From Bog-532 sp036495425 (GTDB lineage Bacteria; Actinomycetota; Actinomycetes; Streptosporangiales; Streptosporangiaceae): a DNA stretch of 24,191 nucleotides. Positions 14,075 through 24,191 of the stretch are shown piece after piece (position 1 is the first letter of the stretch; the number at the start of each line of letters is the position of its first letter). The stretch spans positions 1 through 24,191 of the forward strand of contig DASXMW010000111.1 in the NCBI GenBank assembly GCA_036495425.1. Direction: 5' to 3'. The notes below the pieces were generated by a model. That model was not told the DNA's origin and did no database searches. It saw nothing but the letters and a program-made list of their open reading frames with translations. Position numbers and translations under genes: made by a program.

Positions 14075-17000
14075 TCAGCTGCGGATCGGGGAGCGCCAGA
14101 TGGTGGGGGTCTCGCGGGTGGGGGTGGCGGTGAAGCCGACGCCGGTCAGGGTGCTGCCGGAGACGGTCAGGGCGGTGATCTCCTGGATGCCCTGGCCGCC
14201 CAGGCCGGTCACCGAGGGTGAGCTGGCCTTCCAGGTCCGGCCGTCGGCCGAAGTCCAGATGACCACGTCCTGGCCGCCCTGGACGCCGAACGCGCCGACC
14301 GCGGTGAACCCGGTGCCGGTGGCGGCGACCGCGGTCACGGTGGCCTGCCCGTGCGGTGAGGGCAGCGATGATTCGGTCCAGGTGGTGCCGCCGTTCTTCG
14401 ACGTCGCCGCGAACGGGATGGTCTGGCCGGACCGGGTGGTAGCGGCGCCGGTGGCGACCAGCGTCCGCCCGTTGACGGTGACGTGGCTGAGCTGGGCCTT
14501 GACCGCCGACGGGGGCACGGCCAGCGTCACCGCCTGCCAGGCCCGGCCGTTGCCGGAGGTCCAGGCGGCCGGCTGGGCGCCGGACGAGCCGACCGCCGCG
14601 AACCCGCCGCTGGTGGCGGTGACGGCCAGCATCTGGCGGTTGGCCCCGGCCTGGTCGAGCGCGCCCGGGGCCGCGCCGGCGGCCCGCTGCCACCCGGTCA
14701 GCCCGGCCGACCACCAGGCGGCGGCGATGGTCCGGCCGCCGCCGACCTCGCGGCCGACGATGACGTAACCGGCCGGCCCGGCCGCCACCGCCGACGTGTA
14801 CAGGCCCGCGCCGCCGAACGTGGTGGCCCCGTCGGCGGCCAGCCAGGAACGGCCGGTGGCCGAGGTGACCACGACCGGGTGCTGGGCGGCCCCGGCCTGC
14901 ACCCCGCCGACCGCGACCCAGCCGTGGCTGCCTTCGGCCACGCTGGACAGCTGCTGCAGGCCCGGGCGGTTCAGCGCGGTGGGCGAGGACCCGCTGCCGC
15001 GGGACCAGGTGGTGCCCGCGTCGGACGAGAACCAGGTGGCCGGGAAGCCGTTGGCGCTGCCCACCGCGACCTGGTTGCTGCCGCCGGCCGTGATGGCGTC
15101 CACGGCCAGTTCCGGGTCGGTGGCGCCGGGGATGCCGGCCACGTTGACCGGGCTGACCCGCCCGGCACGGTCCACGCTGAGCTGCGGCTGCTGACCGACC
15201 TGGCCGTCCATGCTGCCCGCGGCCACCACCGTGCCGTTGCTCAGCGTGGCCAGGCCCGCGATGGTCCCGGCGCTGGTGCTGGACAGCGTGCCCGCCGCCG
15301 GCCAGGAGGCCCCGCTGGCGGTGGTGAAGGCCAGCACCCCCCCGTTGCTGGCCGCGGAGATGGCCGCCCCGCTCGGCCCGCCGCTGACGTGCTGCACGGT
15401 CAGGGCGGTGCCGTTCGGCCCGGTGATGGTGGCGGCGAACGTCCAGTGCTGGCCGTCGGCCGAGGTGAAGGCCACGGCGTCGGCCCGGCCCTGCTGCTGG
15501 CCGGGCCGGATCGCCACCAGCGAACCCCCGGCCGCGGCCAGGCCGGACAGCGAGCCGCTGGCCCCGTGGCTGGCGGGCACGGTCACCCGTGACCACGTGG
15601 AGCCGCCGTCGCCGCTGCGCCAGAAGGCCGTGCCCGCGGGCACGGTGCGGGCCGCGATGACCATGGTGTGGCCCACGGCGGCGGCGTCGGTAATCCCCCC
15701 GACCATGCCGCCGCCCGGCGCGGCCAGCCGCAGCTGGGACGAGCCCAGCCGCTGCCAGCTCCGGCCGTCGGCCGAAAGCCAGACCACCGGGCCGCCCGCG
15801 GCCGTGCGGCCCGCGGCCAGGAACCCGGTCGCCGTCCGGCGCAGCACGGTGACCTGGTCGCCGCCGCGGACCGGGCTGATGCCGCTGGCCGACCGCAGCG
15901 TCCAGGTGGTTCCGGTGCCGCTGGTCCAGACGCTGTCCGGGCCGACCGCGACCCAGCGGCCGCCGCCGCCCGCGATCAGCGTGGCCGGGTGGCCGGGGGC
16001 GGGCTGGCCGCCGCCGGCCGCTTGTTCGACCCCCAGGCTCCAGGTCCGGCCGCCGTCGCCCGACACCAGGAACTGGGCCCGCCCGATCCGCGCGCCCGAC
16101 TGCGAGCCGGTCACCACCACCTGGTTGCCGGAACTGGCTGCTGCGGTCAGCACCTGGTCGATGCCGCGGCCCTGCTCGGCGGGCAGGGTGCTGAAGTCGT
16201 TGCTGGCCGGGGTGGCGGGCGGGAAGCCGGCCGACAGGGTGCCCGGGTTGGGCCCGGCGCCGGACAGGCCGCCGCCGAACGCCGCGACCAGCCCGATGCC
16301 CAGGGCCACCATCGACACCATGGGCAGCGCGGCCCGCACGGCCCAGTGCCTGATCCCGGCCCTGGACAGCGGCGGCGGCAGCGGGTGGTCGCGGCCGGGG
16401 CCCCGGCCGCCGGGGCGGGTCCGGTCCGGGGCTCCCCGGGCCTCGCGGCGGCCGGGGCCGCGGGTTCCGGTGCCGGGGCTGACCCGTTCGGCGCGGGCCC
16501 GGGCGAACTCGTCGTCGGTCTCGGCGCCCGGTCCGGCCTGGCCGGGGGCGGGGGGCAGGGCCAGCTGAGGGCGCCGGGCCGGGTCGACGCCGGTGCCGCT
16601 GAAGGAGGATCCCGAGCCGGTGAACTCGAAGCCGGGCGGGCCGGGCCGCCGGCCGGACGCTGGTGCCGAGGGGGCGCGAGGTGCCGGTGGGGCTGGCGGG
16701 GCTGGGACGGCTGGCGGGGCGTACGAGGCTCGCGGTGCCGGCGGGACCGGGCGGGCGTAAGGGTCCGGCGGGATCGGGCGGGCGTAAGGGTCTGGGGGGG
16801 CGGAGGCGGGCGGGCCGAAGCCGATCGGGCCGGGCGGGACCGGCGGGCCGGTCAGGTCGCGGGCGCGGGGCGGCGCCACCTCGGCGCCGGGCGGGCCGTA
16901 CTCGTAGCCGAACTGGTCGTAGCCGAGCTGGCCGTAGCCCTCGTAACCAGGCTGGGCGCCATAGCCGGGCTCGGCGCCATAGCCGGGCTCGGCGTAAGGG

Positions 17001-17875
17001 CCGGGCTCGGCGTAGAAGTCGCCGGGGGCCGGGCCGGGCTGGACCGGCTCGGGGACGGCCTGGTAGCCGAACTCGTAGCCGGGCGGCCCGGGCGGGTAGG
17101 CGGGGCCCTCCTCATAACCGGCGTAACCGGCCGCCTCCGCGCCCGGGTCGTAGCCGGGCTCCTCGCCGTAGCCGTAGCCGTAGCCGTCGTCAGCCCCGTG
17201 GTCCGGGTCCGGGGCCGGGTCCCAGCCGGCCCCGGACTGATAGCCGGAGCCGGGCTCGTACCACCCGCTCGGCGCGTAGGCCGGGCCCGGGCGGTGGGCC
17301 TGCTGCCGGGGCGGGTCGGGCACGAAGGAACTCCGGCCGCGCTCGTAGCCGTACAGGTCGGGCGGGGCCGCCGCCTCGGGCCCGTGGCCCGCGGGCGGCG
17401 CCTCGTCCGGGCCGCCGCGGGAGACGTACAGGTAGCCGGTGCTCAGGTCGGGCGCGCCCGCCTCCGGCTGGTACGGATGGCCGGCGCCGCCCTGGTAGGG
17501 GGCGCCCTGGTAGGGGGCGCCCTGCTCGGCGCCGGCGTCCTCGTAGGGGGCGCCCTGGCCGGGATAGCCCGGGCCCGGGACGCCCGGGTCGCCGTACCCC
17601 TCCGCGTACACCGGCTCCTCCGGGTACGCGGGATACGGGGGCTCCCCGGGATAGCCGGGCTCAACCGGGTAGCCGTACTCCGGCGGGTACGGGTGACCGG
17701 CGGCCGGAGCGTAGGGCGCCTCGGCGTAGTGGGGACCCGGCGCCGGGCGCGGCGGCCGCGGGGCGGGCACGTCCGGGCCGTCCCAGGGACCCGCTCCGCC
17801 GGGGGCGGCCCGGCGGATGCGCACGCGTTGAGGACGCCGCGGGTCGTCATCCCAGGGGTCGCCGGTCGTAGTCAC
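14075..17875 (-). CDS. Large membrane-anchored Asp-box (BNR) beta-propeller protein with long disordered N-terminus
   Basis: A 1266-residue protein not known to me by function. Residues 1-510 are low-complexity, rich in Pro, Gly, Tyr and Ala, with short repeats such as EPGYGA and GAPYQ, and contain a basic GRREARGAPDRTRPGGRGPGR patch just before the membrane. A single hydrophobic helix follows (about 515-540, ALPMVSMVALGIGLVAAFGGG). The remaining 700 residues contain many Asp-box repeats (SGDGGRTWS, SGDGGSTWS, SADGQHWT, SSDAGTTWS, SKNGGTTWT, SADGRTWK), as in sialidase-like and HCF136-like propellers, and are expected outside the cell. I chose GTG 17875 because GAGGA lies five bases upstream and the protein then begins VTTTGDPWDDDPRR. 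An in-frame ATG at 17914 would add MFGLCCPRPPEEQ and falls within a hairpin. Catalytic sialidase residues are not recognisable. Confidence 0.88.
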   Translation of the reverse strand: MTTTGDPWDDDPRRPQRVRIRRAAPGGAGPWDGPDVPAPRPPRPAPGPHYAEAPYAPAAGHPYPPEYGYPVEPGYPGEPPYPAYPEEPVYAEGYGDPGVPGPGYPGQGAPYEDAGAEQGAPYQGAPYQGGAGHPYQPEAGAPDLSTGYLYVSRGGPDEAPPAGHGPEAAAPPDLYGYERGRSSFVPDPPRQQAHRPGPAYAPSGWYEPGSGYQSGAGWDPAPDPDHGADDGYGYGYGEEPGYDPGAEAAGYAGYEEGPAYPPGPPGYEFGYQAVPEPVQPGPAPGDFYAEPGPYAEPGYGAEPGYGAQPGYEGYGQLGYDQFGYEYGPPGAEVAPPRARDLTGPPVPPGPIGFGPPASAPPDPYARPIPPDPYARPVPPAPRASYAPPAVPAPPAPPAPRAPSAPASGRRPGPPGFEFTGSGSSFSGTGVDPARRPQLALPPAPGQAGPGAETDDEFARARAERVSPGTGTRGPGRREARGAPDRTRPGGRGPGRDHPLPPPLSRAGIRHWAVRAALPMVSMVALGIGLVAAFGGGLSGAGPNPGTLSAGFPPATPASNDFSTLPAEQGRGIDQVLTAAASSGNQVVVTGSQSGARIGRAQFLVSGDGGRTWSLGVEQAAGGGQPAPGHPATLIAGGGGRWVAVGPDSVWTSGTGTTWTLRSASGISPVRGGDQVTVLRRTATGFLAAGRTAAGGPVVWLSADGRSWQRLGSSQLRLAAPGGGMVGGITDAAAVGHTMVIAARTVPAGTAFWRSGDGGSTWSRVTVPASHGASGSLSGLAAAGGSLVAIRPGQQQGRADAVAFTSADGQHWTFAATITGPNGTALTVQHVSGGPSGAAISAASNGGVLAFTTASGASWPAAGTLSSTSAGTIAGLATLSNGTVVAAGSMDGQVGQQPQLSVDRAGRVSPVNVAGIPGATDPELAVDAITAGGSNQVAVGSANGFPATWFSSDAGTTWSRGSGSSPTALNRPGLQQLSSVAEGSHGWVAVGGVQAGAAQHPVVVTSATGRSWLAADGATTFGGAGLYTSAVAAGPAGYVIVGREVGGGRTIAAAWWSAGLTGWQRAAGAAPGALDQAGANRQMLAVTATSGGFAAVGSSGAQPAAWTSGNGRAWQAVTLAVPPSAVKAQLSHVTVNGRTLVATGAATTRSGQTIPFAATSKNGGTTWTESSLPSPHGQATVTAVAATGTGFTAVGAFGVQGGQDVVIWTSADGRTWKASSPSVTGLGGQGIQEITALTVSGSTLTGVGFTATPTRETPTIWRSPIRS
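16955..17008 (-). repeat. 18-bp tandem repeat x3 in the disordered region of the propeller protein
   Basis: Two exact 18-bp copies (16955-16972 and 16973-16990, GGCGCCATAGCCGGGCTC) and one diverged copy (16991-17008) encode EPGYGA-type hexapeptides on the minus strand. A second tandem repeat of two exact 15-bp units (CTGGTAGGGGGCGCC) lies at 17492-17521 and encodes GAPYQ. Confidence 0.85.
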
Positions 17876-18140
17876 CTGTTCCTCGGGGGGCCTGGGGCAA
17901 CATAGGCCAAACATGACGGGGGAAAGTGGCCTATGTCCCCTACGCGGCGATCGTACCTCCCGTGACCTAGATCAAGCCGGTGATTCCGGTGGCCCCGATC
18001 CGGTGCGCCGCTGGTGACGCGGGCCACATTCACGATGGCTAACCGTGAGATCTCTTCCCGCACCGGGGTCAGCGCGCCCCGGGTAACCTAGATAACTAGC
18101 CAGAATCGCTTTCAAGCTGCGGAAGTAGGCGATATTCGCC
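17876..18140. promoter_or_regulatory. Divergent intergenic region between propeller gene and kgd
   Basis: These 265 bp hold the promoters of both genes. Visible features are the long inverted repeat at 17894-17940, two copies of ACCTAGAT at 17965-17972 and 18086-18093, and AT-richer DNA at 18084-18115. TAACCT at 18084-18089 could serve as a -10 for kgd, but without a convincing -35. No ORF in this stretch looks coding. Confidence 0.5.
17894..17940. promoter_or_regulatory. Long inverted repeat in the leader of the propeller gene
   Basis: ACATAGGCC (17900-17908) pairs exactly with GGCCTATGT (17928-17936) across 19 bases. Beyond a two-base bulge the pairing extends with GGGG (17894-17897) and CCCC (17937-17940). 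It lies 19-65 bases upstream of the GTG start at 17875, so it could be an RNA hairpin in the 5' leader or a pair of protein-binding sites. Confidence 0.55.
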
Positions 18141-22103
<3,963 letters not shown>

Positions 22104-22109
22104 GCACAC

Positions 22110-22137
22110 CCGGGGTGGCCGGCCACGGCCACCCCGG
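22110..22137 (+). terminator. Strong 11-bp GC stem-loop after kgd
   Basis: CCGGGGTGGCC (22110-22120) and GGCCACCCCGG (22127-22137) are exactly complementary around a six-base loop, starting seven bases after the kgd stop. There is no T-tract, as is usual for actinomycete terminators. The next gene starts 29 bp later on the same strand, so the hairpin may reduce read-through or protect the kgd mRNA 3' end rather than end all transcription. Confidence 0.7.
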
Positions 22138-22166
22138 CGGCCCAGGCTCAGCGGCGCGGAGGAACG

Positions 22167-22340
22167 ATGTACTTCACCGACCAGGGCATCGAGGAACTGG
22201 CCGACCGGCGCGGCGAGGAGGAGGTCAGCCTGTCCTGGCTGGCCGAGCGGCTGCGCGACTTCGTCGACCTGAACCCGGAGTTCGAGATCCCGGTCGACCG
22301 GCTGGCCAGGTGGCTGGCCCGGCTCGACGAAGACGACTGA
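22167..22340 (+). CDS. Small conserved protein (DUF6104-like), 57 aa
   Basis: This short gene starts at ATG 22167 behind a strong GGAGGAACG site and ends with TGA at 22340. The product begins MYFTDQGIEELADRRGEEEV and ends in an acidic DEDD tail. It has a helical, charged pattern with the conserved-looking block WLAERLRDFVDLNPEFEIPVDRLARWLARL. As far as I recall, very similar proteins lie directly after kgd in other actinomycetes. The function is unknown; the linkage suggests a link to the 2-oxoglutarate dehydrogenase complex, but nothing in the sequence proves that. Confidence 0.85.
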   Translation: MYFTDQGIEELADRRGEEEVSLSWLAERLRDFVDLNPEFEIPVDRLARWLARLDEDD

Positions 22341-22444
22341 CCGGGTCCGGTATCGTCGCGACACATCTTGACCACCGGAGCAGCCGAGGACAAGATATAT
22401 CGTAAGTACTGATGTGCTGGTCACGGTGGAACAGGAGACAGCCG
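22341..22444 (+). promoter_or_regulatory. Promoter and candidate PadR operator upstream of the DUF4097-padR operon
   Basis: A -35-like TTGACC lies at 22368-22373. An AT-rich block at 22391-22412 contains the palindrome GATATATC (22394-22401) and AGTACT (22405-22410); AGATAT at 22393 would be a -10 with a 19-bp spacer. A second palindrome, GTCGCGAC, lies at 22355-22362. The palindromes over and next to the -10 are where an autoregulating PadR repressor would be expected to bind. The DUF4097 gene has its own AGGAGA ribosome binding site before 22445. Confidence 0.55.
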
Positions 22445-23368
22445 ATGCCGCAGTGGACGGTCGACGCACCGACCCGCCTCGCCTTCGACGACGTCACGGC
22501 GCTGCGGGTCCGGACCTTCGCGGGCTCGGTGGCCATCCTGGCCACCGGCGAGACCCCGGCTCTCGACGTCACCAGCATCAGCGGCCAGCCGCTGGTCGTC
22601 AGCCACTCCGGCGGCGTGCTGACCATCAGCTACGAGGACCTGACCTGGGAGGGGCTGCTGGAGTGGCTCCGGCCGCAGCTGCACTCGGCCGACATGACCG
22701 TGACCGTGCCCCGGGACTGCCCGGCCCAGGTCGGCGTGGTGGCCGCCAACGCCGTGGTGTCCGGGGTGGCCGCGCGGACCTCGGTGCGCAGCGTGTCCGG
22801 CGCGATCACGCTGGACGGGCTGGGCGGCCGGGTCGAGGCGCGCACGGTGTCCGGCGACGTCGAGGCCCAGGACGTCAACGGCCAGGTCTCGTTCAACTCG
22901 GTGTCCGGTGACCTGACCCTGGCCGGCGGGGCGCTGGACCGGCTGGACGCCAAAACCGTCAGCGGCAGCGTCACCGCCGACGTGCACCTGGGTAAGGCCG
23001 GCCAGGTGCGGGTGGCCACGGTGTCGTCCGATGTGGCCCTGCGGCTGCCGGCCGAGCCGGACGCCAAGGTCAGCCTGCGGTCCACCTCGGGCCGGGTGCT
23101 CAGCGAGTTCGACTGCCTGCGCGGCACCGGCGGTCCGGCCACCCGTTCGGTGAACGGTACCCTGGGCCGCGGCTCCGGGCACATCTCGGTGAACACGCTG
23201 TCCGGCCGGGTCACCCTGCTCAAGCGGGCGGAACAGCCTCCGGGCCCGCAGCGTTCCGAGCCCACGGCGGATGCTCACGCCGAACCAGCGGCCGCCGACG
23301 ACACGGCGAGCGGGAACCCCTGGGCGGCGGTCACCGACGACGCAGAGACGAAGGGCGAGGCTCGATGA
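22445..23368 (+). CDS. DUF4097-family beta-strand-repeat protein
   Basis: A 307-residue protein built of short repeats of the type VRSVSGAITLDGLGGRVEARTVSG and VSFNSVSGDLTLAGG, in which SGD or SGxV recurs about every 18-20 residues. This pattern predicts a right-handed beta-helix or stacked beta structure, as in DUF4097/putative adhesin families. No signal peptide or membrane segment is visible, so it is probably cytoplasmic despite the adhesin label. The last 60 residues are Pro/Ala/Glu-rich. The ATG at 22445 (MPQWTVDAP) is preferred over the upstream ATG 22412 because AGGAGA precedes it. Its stop overlaps the padR start as ATGA. The function is unknown; the pair is a common actinobacterial unit. 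Confidence 0.88.
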   Translation: MPQWTVDAPTRLAFDDVTALRVRTFAGSVAILATGETPALDVTSISGQPLVVSHSGGVLTISYEDLTWEGLLEWLRPQLHSADMTVTVPRDCPAQVGVVAANAVVSGVAARTSVRSVSGAITLDGLGGRVEARTVSGDVEAQDVNGQVSFNSVSGDLTLAGGALDRLDAKTVSGSVTADVHLGKAGQVRVATVSSDVALRLPAEPDAKVSLRSTSGRVLSEFDCLRGTGGPATRSVNGTLGRGSGHISVNTLSGRVTLLKRAEQPPGPQRSEPTADAHAEPAAADDTASGNPWAAVTDDAETKGEAR

Positions 23369-24191
23369 GTCCGGTTTTCCGGCACGGCAGGCTCCGGCTC
23401 TACCTGCTCCGGCTGCTCGACGAGGAGCCGCGGCACGGGTACGAGGTGATCCGGATGCTGCGCGACCAGTTCATGGGCGTGTACGCGCCCTCGCCCGGCA
23501 CGATCTACCCGCGGCTGGCCCGGCTGGAGGAAGAGGGCCTGGTCACCCACGACGAGGTGGACGGCCGCAAGGTCTACCGCATCACCGAGGCCGGCCGCCA
23601 GGAACTGCACGAGCGCGAGGACGACCTGGCCGAGCTGGAGCAGGAGCTGTCGGACTCGGTCCGGGACGTGGTCCGCGAGGTCAAGGAGGACGTCCGGGAG
23701 ACCGTACGCAGCCTGCGCGAGGAGCTGACCTGGGCCGCCCGCAACGCCCGCCCGCCCGAGGAAGCCCCCCCGGGCGCGGCCGAGACGCGCCGCACCCCGG
23801 CCGAGGAGACCCGGCAGCGGGCCCGCTGGACCCGGGAGGACGCCAAGGAGCGGGCCCGGCAGGCTCGCGAGGAGGCCAGGGAGAGCGCGCGCCGCATCCG
23901 GGACGACGCCAAGGAATGGGCCCGCTCCGAGCGGGACCAGGCCCGGTCGGGCGGACGCGACCGCGACTGGGGCAACTGGGCCGCCTGGGCTGACTGGCCC
24001 GGCCGCCGCGGCTTCCCGGGCAAGCCCGACATCCGGCTCCTGCACGACCTGGAGCACACGGTCAAGGACTTCGTCCGCGAGATGCGGCGCATGGCCTGGC
24101 AGGCCAGTGCCGGAGCGGGCGAGGACGCCCTGGCCGAGCTGCGCATCATCCTGGACGAGACCCTGGACCGGGTGCGGACCGAGATCTTCGG
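23365..24191 (+). CDS. PadR-family transcriptional regulator with long charged extension, runs off the window
   Basis: The 275 visible residues start at ATG 23365, overlapping the previous stop as ATGA. Residues 1-80 are the PadR winged helix: LYLLRLLDEEPRHGYEVIRMLRD, YAPSPGTIYPRLARLEEEGLV, and the wing VDGRKVYRITEAGRQEL. Unlike ordinary PadR proteins (about 110-190 aa), it continues into a long, highly charged helical stretch (about 85-205) rich in Arg, Glu and Asp. Repeats such as VREVKEDVRETVRSLREEL and REDAKERARQAREEARESARRIRDDAKEWAR suggest a coiled coil. A Trp-rich segment (DWGNWAAWADWPG) and another helical region (LLHDLEHTVKDFVREMRRMAW) follow. It probably represses its own operon. 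The C-terminus is not in the window. Confidence 0.9.
   Translation, partial: MSPVFRHGRLRLYLLRLLDEEPRHGYEVIRMLRDQFMGVYAPSPGTIYPRLARLEEEGLVTHDEVDGRKVYRITEAGRQELHEREDDLAELEQELSDSVRDVVREVKEDVRETVRSLREELTWAARNARPPEEAPPGAAETRRTPAEETRQRARWTREDAKERARQAREEARESARRIRDDAKEWARSERDQARSGGRDRDWGNWAAWADWPGRRGFPGKPDIRLLHDLEHTVKDFVREMRRMAWQASAGAGEDALAELRIILDETLDRVRTEIF

Noticed and set aside
15668..17905. 745-codon plus-strand ORF opposite the propeller gene
   Set aside because: Arg/Gly/Ala-rich antisense shadow; the minus-strand frame has a ribosome binding site, a membrane helix and Asp-box repeats.
17876..17914. ATG at 17914 as the start of the propeller protein
   Set aside because: It has no ribosome binding site, lies within an inverted repeat and adds an odd MFGLCCPRPPEEQ segment, while GTG 17875 has GAGGA at proper distance.

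Overview
This window is chromosomal DNA from a very GC-rich actinomycete. Codons have strongly G/C third positions, many genes start with GTG or TTG, neighbouring genes overlap as ATGA or GTGA, and the fused 2-oxoglutarate dehydrogenase/decarboxylase (kgd) is the actinobacterial type. The kgd neighbourhood (a 57-residue DUF6104-type protein, then a DUF4097 protein with PadR) looks like Streptomyces and Streptosporangiales relatives; I cannot name a genus. No rRNA, tRNA, CRISPR array, transposase or phage gene is visible.

Left third (1-8167). A minus-strand operon encodes a quaternary-amine (OpuC/ProU) ABC importer: ATPase with CBS tail, two permeases and a lipoprotein receptor. It is followed by hutU (urocanate hydratase), which is cut by the window edge. 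Divergent from it is a histidine ammonia-lyase family gene whose product keeps most of the active-site residues I can place but has Gly-Thr-Gly where the MIO prosthetic group normally forms from Ala-Ser-Gly. A convergent RpiR/SIS regulator overlaps its 3' end. A perfect 8-bp inverted repeat lies between the importer and the lyase. The most exciting reading is an uptake and catabolic module for a histidine-derived betaine (hercynine or ergothioneine) using an MIO-less lyase; ordinary histidine use through a ProU-like transporter (as in HutXWV) is the alternative.

Middle (8168-13910). Three translationally coupled plus-strand genes encode a GT4 glycosyltransferase, a class I methyltransferase and a squalene-cyclase-like (alpha/alpha toroid) protein. 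Converging on them is a 611-residue protein that fuses a PLP aminotransferase to a second SAM methyltransferase. Divergent from that fusion, only 22 bp away, is a nitrilase-superfamily (omega-amidase-like) gene with a one-base frameshift. The two divergent genes appear to use overlapping leaderless promoters.

Right part (13911-24191). A 1266-residue membrane protein has a long Pro/Gly/Tyr-rich disordered cytoplasmic part, one membrane helix and a predicted extracytoplasmic Asp-box beta-propeller. Divergent from it is kgd, followed by a strong hairpin and the small DUF6104-type gene. The window ends with a DUF4097 protein coupled to a PadR regulator that has a long charged extension and runs off the edge.
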